Positions 1-10,758 of a stretch of DNA of 64,000 bases are shown piece after piece (position 1 is the stretch's first letter; the number at the start of each line of letters is the position of its first letter). The stretch lies in NCBI GenBank assembly GCA_951799425.1, contig OX637402.1, positions 33,819,492 to 33,883,491 on the forward strand, written 5' to 3'. Source of the DNA: Ilex aquifolium. Lineage: Eukaryota; Streptophyta; Magnoliopsida; Aquifoliales; Aquifoliaceae. The notes beneath the pieces are model-generated. The model was not told the DNA's origin. It was given only the letters and a program-made list of their open reading frames with translations, and made no database searches. The position numbers and the translations under genes were made by a program.

Positions 1-14
1 TTTCCTTCGTAAAT

Positions 15-908
15 TTAGGTAACACGAACTCCTTGGTATCTAAGAATCTCCCCTATAAGCTCTCCTTTACCAGAACCCACATACCTGCCACATATTTCAC
101 CATCTCTGATGAACAAAAATGTGGGAACTTCAACCACGTTCATGTCCTTCAAGAACTCCATGCAACTATCGTTCTCGTCGCCGTTCATCCTCGCAAACAC
201 CACCGAATCAGCCATCTGCTTCGACAACTTCACCACCGTCGGGTACACTTTAACGCACGGGCCACAATGCTTCAAACCCACGTCAAGAACAATCAACTTG
301 TGATCAATTTTGTGTTCTTCAATCAATTTATCTACATCCTCTCTGCAGTGAATCTGAACCACAGCTAAATGATTGTCACCGTAGTACAATACGTCTCCGA
401 CCAGCTGATCTGGGCCTATCCCTTCTTCTTCGTGGATCTTTTCCATGCTTTTGTAGAAGCTGAAATGTGGGACTTTCTCTATTTTCTCTCTCCTGCAAAG
501 TTCTTTGGTCTTTTCGGATTCATCACCCATAACCAGTAAAAAGTCTACGTCGTTACATGTCCGACTAAGGTCCACCATGAAAGGGTAGATTTTCTTGCTG
601 TGGTAGCTGTGGCTAGCTGCATATTCTACTACCACAAGCTTGTTTTTGGCCACGCGAAGGGCTTCGTCGAATTCATCTATGCTATGAACTTGCTGTACTC
701 TTTCATCAGTATCGACTTTTTTCACCCCTGGGGCAGCTGTGGCCTTTGGAATAAAGAGGGAACGTCTAGTTTCCAAATTTGTTACAAGGTGTCTGGGTGG
801 TTTAGTGGGTAAAGAAAGAGAGGGAAAATGGGACTGAAGGGGATTAATTTTAGTGATGGGTGCAAGATTTGGAGGTGGTTTAGCCAAGAAGTTTGTGATA
901 GTAGCCAT
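15..908 (-). CDS. CDSP32: Thioredoxin-like protein CDSP32, chloroplastic
   Basis: Single-exon gene of 297 aa when started at the ATG at 906-908. An upstream in-frame ATG at 1017-1019 would add 37 residues, but the internal start gives a typical transit peptide ([12 protein letters not shown], rich in S/P/T/K) and the usual family length of about 300 aa. Two thioredoxin folds follow. The first (about residues 65-170) has no CxxC: the active-site place reads ASHSYHSKK. The second (about 185-295) has HCGPC at 214-218 and a cis-proline motif VPTFLF near 261-266. This one-dead, one-active arrangement is characteristic of CDSP32, a drought- and oxidation-induced stromal protein known to reduce 2-Cys peroxiredoxin and methionine sulfoxide reductase B. 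Stop is TAA at 15-17, so the 3' UTR runs off the window. Identity is confident; the expression role is from the family. Confidence 0.93.
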   Translation of the reverse strand: MATITNFLAKPPPNLAPITKINPLQSHFPSLSLPTKPPRHLVTNLETRRSLFIPKATAAPGVKKVDTDERVQQVHSIDEFDEALRVAKNKLVVVEYAASHSYHSKKIYPFMVDLSRTCNDVDFLLVMGDESEKTKELCRREKIEKVPHFSFYKSMEKIHEEEGIGPDQLVGDVLYYGDNHLAVVQIHCREDVDKLIEEHKIDHKLIVLDVGLKHCGPCVKVYPTVVKLSKQMADSVVFARMNGDENDSCMEFLKDMNVVEVPTFLFIRDGEICGRYVGSGKGELIGEILRYQGVRVT

Positions 909-1275
909 TAGAGGGGTAAGAATGAGAGAGAGTATGTTTGAAGATGAGAGATGAACAGAGAAGATGGGAAGAGGAATGAAATTAAGATGAGATCTGAGTG
1001 GATCTAACATCATATCCACTCGTCAGGTTTGTGGCTCATATTATCCACTCGTTAGGGTTGATTTTTATCTCATTCCTTTTCGCCATTAGCATATTCTTCT
1101 GATTGGAAAGAGAAAATCATTTTATAGTGGGTCGTGGAGGCCCTTCTATCTGTTCCACGAAGTTTGAAAATTAGCTGGGCTTTTACGCCTAGGCTAACAA
1201 TAAGTGAGGCCCAGTAAAAACAAAAGCAGGGCAGATATCTCTTACATGAGTAATACCAAGTGGACTCGGTCTCCT
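909..1275. other. 5' flank of CDSP32
   Basis: About 370 bp upstream of the CDSP32 start. It must hold the 5' UTR and core promoter. I see no clear TATA box at a defined distance and no other gene. Confidence 0.4.
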
Positions 1276-1278
1276 TTA

Positions 1279-1664
1279 TAGCATCACTAACAACAAATTG
1301 TATTTTTACTACCCAAAAAATAATTTTTTCTATTTAACTACTCACTTTTTCAATACACACTCCAATAGATTCTCTATATTTTTAACTACTCCTTTTAAAT
1401 ATTTTTTCTCATTCCTTTTATATTAATTTTTTTGGGAATAATGAAAGGGAGAAAGAGAGAGAATGGAAGAAAGTAGAGGAAGAGAGAGAAAATAATATAG
1501 AATATGTTTACAAATTGGTGCAGTGATACTCTATATTTAGAGTATCACTGTAGCAAAAATCTATTTTAGAGTATCTTAAGAGCATCTGTTGGAGGATGAT
1601 TTTTTACTTTGGTTAGCTAAATTTTAACTATTTTTGTGCTTTACAGCATCTCTTGGAGATGCTC
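1279..1664. mobile_element. TIR element with TTA duplication (PIF/Harbinger-like MITE)
   Basis: The right end reads inward from the minus strand as GAGCATCTCCAAGAG and the left end as TAGCATCACTAACA, an imperfect terminal inverted repeat. TTA flanks both ends (1276-1278 and 1665-1667), the usual target duplication of PIF/Harbinger elements. A second inward-facing AGAGCATCTGTTGGAGG at about 1579 suggests a smaller copy nested at the right end. There is no coding capacity. The interior has an AG-rich tract at 1445-1495 and a small palindrome, ACTCTATATTTAGAGT, near 1530, both of which recur inverted at 34535-35215. Confidence 0.6.
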
Positions 1665-1739
1665 TTAGAGAGTCCTACGGGCTTGTTGCATTCATTTTCT
1701 CAAGGTTTAGCATTCCTCTCCACTCATATAGAGAGAAAG

Positions 1740-2045
1740 GGTTGCAAAGGTGGCAGTGGTTTGGAAGCGACAACAATGGTGGTGTTGGCGGCAATAGTTA
1801 TAATGGTAGGATGGTGATGTGTTGACGACAATAATGAGGAGTAGAGATAGTGGTGGTTGTGGTGGGTTGGAAGTTGTGGTTGAGATGGTGAGGGGTAATG
1901 GTGGCAATGGATGGTGGAGATGGTACATGCAGTTGTGATGGTGGAGATGGAGGTGGGATGATGGCAAAGGTGGTGCTGGAAGTCGTGGTAGTGGTTGCAA
2001 TGGTGGATGTGTGTGGTGGTGGATTGGGTGATGGCGTGGTTGTTA
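1740..2045. repeat. GGT/GTGG-rich low-complexity tract
   Basis: About 300 bp of degenerate GGTGGT, GATGGTGG and GTTGTGGT triplets. The long apparent reading frames on the minus strand (His/Thr/Pro-rich) come from this composition and are not genes. Confidence 0.85.
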
Positions 2046-2431
2046 CGAGAGTAGTATAAATGAAGGAAAAAAAAATCAACAGTTTTGAGGTATAAGAAAG
2101 ATACTATCTTCAAGTTGATATATGTCACAACTAATTAATAAAATTTAATGTCGGGTTTGTAACAAATCACTTATAGAAATACAGAAAAGTCACTAAATAT
2201 GTGCAAACATTAATTCTAATAATTTCTCTTAACGTCTTTGCGAAATACGTGCATGTCTATTATAAATCTAGTGCAAATTCTTCCAAGTTCTTCTTTCTGT
2301 GTATTTTTCAGTTTTCTTCTAAATTATGTAGTTGTATTTGTGTTCCTTTACATAGTAGCGGAAACACTCCATGTGAAACAAACCAAACATTAAAGAGTGC
2401 ATAAAACCATACACTGGACATTACAATTTAC

Positions 2432-2650
2432 CAACACAAATGATAACTCGAGTGATAAAAGATAATAGTTATAAATCCAAATGTTCTAAGTTCGAATCTT
2501 GACAATCTTTTAAGGCTAAGTCATGAAAAATTTATTTCTCATGAATATCCTAATTTTAACGTGAATGACTTACATTTGATCGAATTGAAAAGGGATTTAG
2601 TCAAAGTGCACGTAAACTAACATAACACGCCTGACCGTTGAAAAAAAACA
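2432..2650 (+). mobile_element. tRNA-derived SINE, full length with 15-bp TSD
   Basis: A short retroposon with a Pol III type promoter: a box-A-like TAACTCGAGTGATAAA at about 2443-2458 and a box-B-like AAGTTCGAATCTTG at about 2489. It ends in an A-run just before 2650. The 15-bp sequence GACATTACAATTTAC is repeated exactly at 2417-2431 and 2651-2665, which fixes the ends. Related copies lie at 14590, 15222, 17003, 24243, 24967 and 60447. Confidence 0.85.
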
Positions 2651-2665
2651 GACATTACAATTTAC

Positions 2666-3139
2666 TTAGCACATATGACAGCGGCGGTATCGTGGGATGG
2701 ATAGGCCGTGGGTGGTGAAGGATCAGGCCTTTTGGTTTCAATAGATTTGGATGTGTTACCAAATGGTTTGAGAATTGAGAATACTATCTTATATTTGGTA
2801 ATGACTAATCTGCGTTCTTGGTAATAGACATTCATTCCATAAAGATGAGATTAGGTTTTTGTATTATAAATGAAAAATGCATTACTTCTTTATTAGAATA
2901 AATAAATATATATATATATATGATGCGCATTCAATTTTCATATTTCACTACCAAGTATAACAAAAATGACAACAATGTTGCACAAAAATGAAATTATAAA
3001 GTTCATAAACGATTTATTTTCCAATCCCAACAGTAAGACCCAGATTTAACTCTTCTAAAATTCAAAAACAACTAGACCAAATAGAAAAATGAAATGACTA
3101 ACATTCGGATTTTTTTTTTTTATCATCATACAAACAACG
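2666..3139. other. Intergenic, 3' side of plastocyanin
   Basis: AT-rich DNA with a short TA run near 2910. It should contain the plastocyanin 3' UTR and polyadenylation site, since that gene reads leftwards. No other feature was seen. Confidence 0.4.
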
Positions 3140-3649
3140 TTAGTTGACTGTCACTTTGCCAGTCATGCCTGCTCCCTGGTGAGGTGAACAGTAGAATGAA
3201 TAAGTGCCTTTTTCAGTCAAGGTCACCGAGTAGGTCTCTCCTGGTGCATTGAGGAGGTCCTCCTCGCTCATGGAGATCTTCGCTACATCGACGCCGGCCG
3301 GAACATTGTCCTCGTCGAACACAACATTGTGAGGGAAACCAGCGTTGTTCTTGAACACAATCTTCTCTCCAGAAGCCACTGAAAAGTCGCCTGGAATGAA
3401 AAGCAAAGCTCCATCATCACCACCGAGCAAGATCTCCAGGGCCATGGCATTGCTGGCAAGCATTGCACTAGCTGCAGTAGCAACAATAACAGCACCCACT
3501 TCTTTCAGTGACGCCTTCACGGCGAGCCTCGGGACCGGAGACGCAGCCACCTTAGCGGTGGTGCTGCTAACTCTTGAAGTGGTCGCACCGGCAGCCTTAA
3601 GTCCGGTGAACGATGGGATGGCAACGGCAGCAGAGGTGACACTAGCCAT
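3140..3649 (-). CDS. PETE: Plastocyanin precursor, chloroplastic
   Basis: Intronless 169-aa precursor. Residues 1-45 or so form a Ser/Ala-rich stromal transit peptide. They are followed by a thylakoid lumen signal: a hydrophobic stretch at about 51-66 and an AMA cleavage motif ending at residue 70. The mature protein of 99 aa begins [10 protein letters not shown]. The type-1 copper ligands are visible as His107, Cys154, His157 and Met162, which are 37, 84, 87 and 92 in mature numbering and match the canonical sites. An acidic patch (DEDN, SEED) suits docking to cytochrome f. Plastocyanin carries electrons from cytochrome b6f to photosystem I in the thylakoid lumen. Stop TAA is at 3140-3142. 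No residue is missing and the gene looks functional. Confidence 0.98.
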   Translation of the reverse strand: MASVTSAAVAIPSFTGLKAAGATTSRVSSTTAKVAASPVPRLAVKASLKEVGAVIVATAASAMLASNAMALEILLGGDDGALLFIPGDFSVASGEKIVFKNNAGFPHNVVFDEDNVPAGVDVAKISMSEEDLLNAPGETYSVTLTEKGTYSFYCSPHQGAGMTGKVTVN

Positions 3650-3731
3650 TGATGAAGTTTAGTACTGCCTAGTGTGTGTTTAGAGTATATGTGAACCGAA
3701 AGTGGAGAAGAAAAAGAGAGGATGGATGGAG

Positions 3732-3905
3732 TTTAATACGTGGGTAAGGTAGAAATTTGAGGTGGGATTTGTGTGGTTCGTGTTTGTGGAGGGGTCTGGG
3801 ATTAGATAATGTATAGCAGGGCAAGGATGATGGTTAGAGAAACGGGTTATCTGCTAGGGATAGGTTTGATTGGTTAGATTGGATTCTATCCTATGACGTG
3901 GCATG
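3732..3905 (-). promoter_or_regulatory. Putative plastocyanin promoter
   Basis: Reading leftwards toward PETE, I see a G-box-like GCCACGTCA (3902-3894), two CCAAT motifs (3882-3878 and 3873-3869), a GATAA I-box (3851-3847), an ACGTA core and a TATTAAA (3738-3732) about 80 bp before the ATG. Such motifs are common in light-regulated plant promoters. Assignment is by motif only. Confidence 0.4.
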
Positions 3906-4089
3906 AATGTTTCTGATGTGAGGTGGAAAGTGGGAGAAGTATTAAACACAAATAATTAGTGGAAGAGAAAAAGTTTTGCAGGTGAAAAAGGGGAATTGCG
4001 GGCACTAGATCTTTTGTTTAACTGCCTGCCTTGCCTTCATTTGTTACACAGCTGTGGCCTGACCAATTTTAATACAGTTTCAGCGGTCA

Positions 4090-4634
4090 CTAACCAGTGA
4101 CCAAGAGGTTAACGGTTGGCCTACCGTCCCGCTGTAAACTCTTAGGCATGTTTGGTATGTATTTTGGGAGGGGTTTAAATTGAATTATCTAAACCCGGGT
4201 TTGATTTAAAAGTGGGATTCAACATTCAATTCTATTTATACCCATGTTTAGTATGAACATGGATATATGATTATTATGATAATATATTTGTATATAAATA
4301 ACTATTTTACCCCTTAACCAATTTGTATATATGAGGTATATATGATATATGAGGGTATAAATATTATTTGTATGTTAAACCCCTTAACCCCCATATGAAA
4401 CCCACTCTCCCTTGGGTTTCATGAAACCCAAGTATGTAGGTTTCATGGCCGGATCATCCAACGGGCTGGGTTTCCAAATCCTAGGCTAAATATGGATTAT
4501 CAAACATGGGTTTAAGGGGTTTATTCCCCAACTCACAATCCAAACCCCTCTCAAACTCTCATACCAAACAACCCCTTAAGGTCGCGGGTTAGAACATCGT
4601 CCTCTCTTTTTCCCCCAATGGTTGACCCAAAAAA
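4090..4634 (+). mobile_element. SINE-like sequence interrupted by a MITE
   Basis: The left part (4090-4144) has a box-A-like GACCAAGAGGTTAAC. The right part (from 4576) has a box-B-like GGTCGCGGGTTAGAAC and ends in a 12-A run at about 4631. Removing the MITE and one copy of its TTA duplication gives one continuous tRNA-like head. No target duplication of the SINE itself was found. Confidence 0.45.
4145..4575. mobile_element. MITE with TTA duplication and GTTTGGTATG termini
   Basis: The left end GGCATGTTTGGTATG and the inverted right end GGGGTTGTTTGGTATG form the terminal repeat. Both arms continue into GGGAGGGGTTT / GAGAGGGGTTT. TTA lies at 4142-4144 and 4576-4578. No ORF. It is probably Harbinger-derived, judged from the TTA target and termini. 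Confidence 0.6.
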
Positions 4635-4750
4635 AAAAAACAAGTGTCTGAGGTACAACACTTCACTGTGACATAGTAAAGTTAATAATATCTACAAAAT
4701 TATGCCTCCCAAACTAATATATGTATGTAGATGAAGACGATGAAGGCCAA

Positions 4751-5863
4751 TTTTTTTTTTTTTTGGTCATTCATAAACAGATAAACATAAGAATATACAT
4801 ACAAAAATCACAAGCACATGGAACTATCCAATGCCTTCGCGAACATCTTGCTGGATCAGCTGCAGCACTTGGAGGGGAGGATTCAAAAACCAGGCAGCAG
4901 GGAGACTCCCACAATTGGTGAGATGAGCAACCAAGTGGGCTAAATGATTAGCAGCTTGACAAAAAGAAAATGAGCCGAACAAAGCTGGGAAGAAACAGCC
5001 CAAATATCACGTTGAAATGGTTCAACTTCCCTCAAAGATTTAGAAGGCCCCATCACCAATGAATCAATGAGAGATTTTGAATCACTTTCAAAAAAAACAT
5101 ACCTCCAGCCTTCATGCTGGGCCAAAAAACAAGCTGCCCTAATCGCCCAAGCTTCCGCAGCCAACGAAGAAGCAACACACATCTTCCCCAACACCGCAGC
5201 CACAACCCTACCTGTATGATCTCTAGCCACAGCTGCATATGCACCGTGCTTCCTTGTTGCAGAAAAAGCACCATCACAATTAATCTTTACCCAGCCAGGT
5301 GGTGGGGCAGACCAAGTTGATGCATCCACCATCATACTAAGGTGAGTAGCCTCCTCCGCATGAAAATGATGCAATTCTGAAACTGCCATCTCTGCCTGTC
5401 GAACGACAACCACACTATCCACAGGCTTTGCATTAAAACACCAATTATTTCTGGCCTTCCAAATGAACCACAACAAAAAGGCAATGAAGGAGCGACTCAC
5501 TTTTACACTGCAGCCACCTCCCGGACCAGCTTGTAAATGATCCATCAACCAAATTTCCATCCTAGAAAGAGTGAACCTGTCCACTTGAATATCCAGTGGA
5601 GACATGCGCCAAACTGGCGCCACCCAAGGGCATAAGAGAAAGAGATGTTCCACTGTTTCCTCTTCCAATCCACATATTGGGCAAATGGGAGATTGACAAA
5701 TTCTCCTTCTCCACAGATTATGCCTTGTTGCAATAGCCCCCACTGCCACCTTCCATAGAAAGGAATTAATCTTAGGGGTTGCTTCAACTGCCCATATCAA
5801 CTTCCACAAAACTACTAATTTCAGAAGTAGAAAACTAGTGGTCCAAGTCCAACTCAAATCCAC
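4751..5863 (-). pseudogene. 5'-truncated LINE: zf-RVT plus RNase H domain
   Basis: The C-terminal part of a non-LTR retrotransposon ORF. The open frame (4940-5863) has no ATG at its left edge (GTG), so the 5' part is missing. Residues about 25-75 are the zinc-binding region after reverse transcriptase (CPICGLEEETVEHLFLLC). Residues about 185-300 are a plant-type RNase H (INCDGAF, AAEAWAIRAA, FESDSKSLIDSL). The frame stops early inside the RNase H C-terminus. A one-base slip near 4950 opens a second frame, with a conserved-looking C-terminus, that runs to a stop at 4824-4826. A T-run at 4751-4764 is the minus-strand poly(A) tail, about 60 bp past that stop. Target duplications were not found. 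It is dead. Confidence 0.8.
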
Positions 5864-6254
5864 GCGTTGGTGTTATCTCTTATAATTGACAAGAAGATGG
5901 CATCTGGGTCACGGTGCATATGTAGGCAGAACTAATTCAAGGTCATAATGTAGGAATAGAGCTAAGAGCAACCCAAAAATACAGAAATTAAAGAGCAAAA
6001 AAAGGTCATTTTAGGTGTTTGCAACTGAATATAGGAAACATTGTATGATATAATAAAGTACAATACAATTTAAATCTCAAAAGATAAACAAAATGACTTT
6101 TACTTTTCGCGGTCCAGATCGTTTTAAATTTTATTTTAAATTTAATCTGACGGCTAATATTAACTCCTCAAATTTAATAGGAATAATAGGCTTCCTAAAG
6201 GTGTGTTTGTGGTGACTTTTCAAAAATGCTTCTAATAAGCACTTAAAAAAAATA
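5864..6254. other. Intergenic, AT-rich
   Basis: Nothing recognisable. The missing 5' part of the LINE is not here in readable form. Confidence 0.4.
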
Positions 6255-6261
6255 GTGTTTG

Positions 6262-6815
6262 GAATGACCCTACCACCACCACCACCACCACCCCCACTGT
6301 CCCACCACCACCACCTTCACCGCCGCCGCCCCACCACTGCCCCACCGTTACCAACGCCACGCCACCACCACCGTTGCCGCCACCCCATCACCCCCATCGT
6401 CGTCACGACCAACGCTACTGCCACCCCACCACCCCCATCGTCGTCATGAAATGCTACTGCCACCCCACCACCATCTCTACCACCACCACCAACGCCACTG
6501 CCATAGCCACCACCCACCGCCACCCACTACCATACCCACCACCACCCGTTGCCCACTGCCAACCAGCACCGTCATCGCTCCACCACCACCGTCGCCCATC
6601 GTCACCCACTACCATAACTCACCACCACCCGTTACCCATCGCCACCCACTACCGTCGTAGCCCCATCCACCACCATCACTATCCCACCACCACCACTATC
6701 AACCACCATCATCATTGCCCACCACCATCACTATTGCCACCTACCACAACCATTACTGTCTCTCATCACCACCACTGTCGCACACCACCACTGCGTACCA
6801 CCGCGCACCCCCACT
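6262..6815. repeat. CCA/CCACC-rich low-complexity tract
   Basis: About 550 bp of degenerate CCACCACC, CCATCACC and CGCCACC units. All three forward frames and the reverse frames stay open for long stretches because of composition. The Pro/His/Thr-rich products are not credible proteins. Confidence 0.9.
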
Positions 6816-6829
6816 ACAATCGGTGCTTA

Positions 6830-8626
6830 AATTATTTTCTCTCTCCTCTATCTTTATAATTTGATTTTGAATGTGAATACAAATATGTTTATTATTGACC
6901 ATTTTTATTACTTCGTGCCTTCAGGCACGGAAAATAACTAGTTGTATGATAAATTACAACAAAGAGTCATTTCACCTCATCAAACAAAACATCCTAATGC
7001 TAGCAGCAAGTAGAAAACAATCAGCAAGGGTTTTTTTTGTGCAATGCAATACCAGTCATATTTCGTACAAATCTAGAATCTTCTCTATGACTGTATTTTC
7101 AAACTCCGATGTCACAGACTTTAGCAGTCAGAGAAAACTCAATACCTGATGGACATGGGCCACGACCTCAGGGAAGCTATGAAACAATAAGGCTGCAAGA
7201 TGGACGAGCTTGGCCGCAAAAAATTGTAACACAAACAAAAAAGAAGTGAAAAGGGAAACCTTAAGATCAATGAAATGATGCACTGAACACAGGTAATATG
7301 CTAAAACATATATTTAGTGGCATTGGTGCTTCTTTGGCAGAATTTCATAAAAGGCTCCATAACTGCAATTTAGAGCTCAGATTAACTACTGAAAAACATA
7401 GTAAATAGGGTGAGGTGAAGTTTTTTTTTTGGTTTCAAAACAGGCCTAAAAAGAAGGTAAAACTAAATTAACTACCCACACTGACGCGGGTTGCACCTCT
7501 GACTACTCGCTCAAAAATCTCCTGGACAAATACCAAACCAACTTTGAAACTCTTCTAAATTGCAGCCATTGGCAAAAATTGCTATGGCTACCAGTTCATT
7601 TTTTTACAGCCAAAAAGTTGTAAGCATTTTCTCTTGTATCAATCTGTCATTCCTATTTGTCACTCCTGTATTCTGGTGGAGGCCTGCGTTGGTCACCGTC
7701 CAAAATTCTCATAATCTCTAACTATTGCTATATTCACTGTGGAACAATGTCCATCAAGTGGCAGTCACACAATGAAATTAGCAGCTCCTGTATGATGAAT
7801 CTTCACAATCTATTCGTGCCATTGTGCAGCCATTCTACAATAAGGGATATAGCACCAAATTGATCATGCTTAACAAGAGGACAAACTGATGGTAAACTAA
7901 CAAGTAAAAGTTCTATCTGGTGTCCATGCAACTATCCATTGTTGAGCTTAGAGGTACAGACTGACGGTAGGTAGTCTCAAGTAGGCATTTGCACTACTGG
8001 GCTTTACACGCATACAAAAAAGATTATCTAAGATTCGAATAAGCAAATTTCTAGCTCATTGTACAGTCTTGTACATTACTTTATTGGGAATAAAATGGGT
8101 TTCGTCATCTTTCGATTGTAATTTCAAGAGAGAGTATTACGTTACGTAATGGTGCCTGCAATCAAATCAAGCAGGCACACACACGTACACACTAAGGGAT
8201 GCTCACTCAGAAACCATAACCCCACACACAGCCTAACCATAGGATTTTTCTGAGATCAGAAAATCAAACAAAAGAAAAGGTAAAAGCCTAAAATGTTATT
8301 TTGAGTACACTCTATAAGATGGTGAAAGAAGACATGGATTTCATTGGTCATTATGGAACCCGAAACCCCCAATACACATCAGCCACGCACAGAATTATTT
8401 GCAACAAAGCTGGCACTTGTAAATGGTAGTGAATAGAAGCAGTAACGAAAGATTTGAATTATGCTAAACATAGTGCCTTCCTGAGCACAATTCTGTGGGT
8501 GGAGAGAGAGAGAGAGTGGGTATGGGGGAAGAGAAAAAGGGAGACTTCTCATACTGTAAGAAACTTAAACTGAAGGAGACAACACCAAAAACAACCTTTA
8601 TAACTGACTGCTTTTTTTGGCCAGTA
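6830..8626. other. Intergenic, no gene recognised
   Basis: AT-rich sequence with short spurious ORFs only. There are no recognisable domains, splice-consistent exons or RNA genes. Confidence 0.4.
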
Positions 8627-8639
8627 ATTAACAGCCTTT

Positions 8640-8764
8640 TTTTTTTTTTTGATAGTGAAACGAGAGTCAACACCAAATCACCTCTTAAAAGAGGCAACCT
8701 GGTGAAGACTTATACACACACACACAACCCCAAGGCTATCCGATGTGGGATAGCCCCATCGGAT
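8640..8764 (-). mobile_element. Short retroposed sequence with 13-bp TSD
   Basis: ATTAACAGCCTTT is repeated exactly at 8627-8639 and 8765-8777. Between the copies, a T-run (minus-strand A-tail) is followed by about 110 bp that include a short (CA)n run and an inverted pair around TATCCGATGTGGGATA. This is the structure of a SINE or other L1-type retroposition product inserted on the minus strand. It does not resemble the SINE family at 2432. Confidence 0.65.
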
Positions 8765-8777
8765 ATTAACAGCCTTT

Positions 8778-9544
8778 AGATACCAAGAAATGTGGGATAT
8801 TGCAATCTTGCCCCAATGCAATTACTTCAACTGAATAAAACAATAGACGTCATATTCTGAAAAGCCACCAAAGGCCCAAGACGTTATGTGAAGGCCATTA
8901 AGTTTTCTGCAGGAAGTAACACTGATCAACCCAAGGAATTTTATCTGAGCGATATGGACCTATTCAGACTTCTATAACCGAATAGTTGCCAAAACATTTT
9001 GAATGGAGAGGAAGAAGGGAATGCCAGCCACAGGAAGAGGGATGTTGTGTTTGTGGCTGAAGAATTATTATAAACCAGTCCCAACACATGTTGAAGAGCA
9101 TTCCACCAATTCCGATGATGATTTTGTTTCGACAAGAACTATTCCATTTTCTCTAATTGCTAAGCAATCATTATCATGTACAAAGTCAGTAGTAGATAGA
9201 CAAATTGCGAAACTGGTCTCTGGGGTGCGCTACAATCAGATTCACACCTAAAATTGCAACTAGACAAATCACACACCAGACAGCAGTTCATCAACAACAT
9301 TACACAGAATCCTACACAACATAGAACATCACCACAAAATGCACACCAACAGAGATGTAATAAACTTCTTATACAAATAGACTAAAGCACATAAATATTT
9401 AAACGTTCCACATCAAAATGCTTCAATATAAAAATACACCAATTGTTGCAAACCTATTTACATGTACACAATTAGAAATGGTACTGTAGGTGTGAGCAAT
9501 AGAATGTACACTGCACTCAAATTCTTTTCAATCATCATTTCACC
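8778..9544. other. Intergenic, 3' side of the DNL zinc-finger gene
   Basis: It should include that gene's 3' UTR. No further gene was recognised. Confidence 0.4.
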
Positions 9545-10758
9545 TCATAAGAGGGGGAAAATATCATTGTTGTCATCATCCATGTCAAGATACTTGAAGC
9601 CAATGTCACCACCCTTCGGATTGAAGCTGGGATTCACATAGCATTTCATCTCATGAAACAGGTTTAAATTATCCACCAGCTTATGAAATATATTGCATCC
9701 ACAACACTACAATAAAAAAAAAAATACAAAAGAGCAAACAAATTATAACCAATGTGTGAAAGAAAGCAGTACAGAAGATAGGGCTGTTAGTCGAACGAGC
9801 CTGACTGTGCTTGAAAACTTGTTTCTTAATCGAGCCTAAAAAATTGTCCAAGTTCGGCTCGTTTAGGAAACGAGCCGAGCCTGAGCCAAAAACAAGTCAA
9901 GCCCGGGCATTTGCACATAAATAAGTCGAGTTTGAGCCGATGTTATTGGACTTATTTTCTAAACGAGTTTAAAAACTTGTTCAAGTTCGAGCTCGTTTAA
10001 AAAACAAACTGAGTTTGACGAGCTGAACCCAAACCGAACTCAAATCAAGCTAGAGTTTAGATTGATTAACAGCCCTAACAGAAGACACATTCTACATATG
10101 CGGGTACATATACCTGGACGAAAACGGTGCCATCGGTGTAGGCATGGGGATTGATGGCCCGAGTGGTTCTTTGACCACATACGTTGCAAGTGAACGCCAC
10201 GCGCATACGGCGACGAGGTGATTTGGTGAAGAGAGACCAGGGGAAGGTGGACGTCTGTTCTGCAATTGACCCCGACTCAGCACCGGCGGGGACTGAAGGG
10301 CCTTCCATGCCTGAACCTGTAGTCCAACCCCTCACGTTCGCAGCACTCAGAACCAAGCCCATCGCCGCATCCTGAAAATTCCCAAAAAAGCCCAATATCA
10401 AAAAAACCCTAGGTCACCATTTCGTCCTCTACGAAGAAAGGCTTAGGCAATAAATTGTTTGATTCAAATACCTGAGAGAGAGTGCGATTGCTGGGGCTTG
10501 GTACGATGCTTGAACCATTTGAGTCGGACCGGAGATCGGATTCGTTACCGTTATCTGAATCCAAAGAAGAGGTGTTAGAATTAGGAACGGATCAAAAGAT
10601 TGAGAATAAAAATGGAAATGAAAAGAATGAAGAGAGAACTTACTTTTGGGAGAGGTGGAGAATCGGAGGAGTCTTCTTGACGAAGGATCTTTGGATTTGG
10701 GAGAGAAGATGGGGAGGGAAGAAGGAGAAGAGACGATGGTTGAGGTTAGGGCTTCCAT
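9545..10758 (-). CDS. DNL-type (Zim17/HEP-like) zinc-finger protein, probably organellar
   Basis: Four exons on the minus strand: 10758-10644, 10554-10472, 10371-10114 and 9706-9545. All introns are GT-AG with matching phases (1, 0, 0), giving 205 aa. The N-terminus (MEALTSTIVSSPSS, Ser/Pro/Lys/Arg-rich) looks like a plastid or mitochondrial transit peptide. The zinc ribbon is formed by CNVC (128-131) and, across the last intron, CCGC (153-156). The DNL signature is VDNLNLF (163-169), followed by the family-typical YVNPSF. Zim17/HEP proteins keep organellar Hsp70 soluble and bind one zinc. The length of about 200 aa and a diverged middle (residues 39-115) fit the plant group that includes Arabidopsis At5g27280 (from memory). 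The last intron carries a hAT-like MITE. The exon model is confident; the compartment is inferred. Confidence 0.9.
9779..10077. mobile_element. hAT-like MITE in the last intron of the DNL gene
   Basis: 299 bp with ends TAGGGCTGTTAGTC and, inverted, TAGGGCTGTTAATC (13 of 14 match). The perfect 8-bp duplication ACAGAAGA lies at 9771-9778 and 10078-10085. The 8-bp target and TAGGG start fit the hAT superfamily. The interior is a long imperfect palindrome rich in CGAGC/GCTCG motifs. There is no transposase. Confidence 0.85.

Noticed and set aside
5114-5320. Plus-strand ORF overlapping the LINE RNase H region
   Set aside because: A shadow frame of the real RNase H coding sequence on the minus strand.
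6374-6859. 161-codon Pro/His/Thr-rich ORF in the CCA tract, and similar ORFs at 1724-2128
   Set aside because: Open frames on both strands are caused by CCA/GGT triplet composition. There is no domain, start context or splice support.
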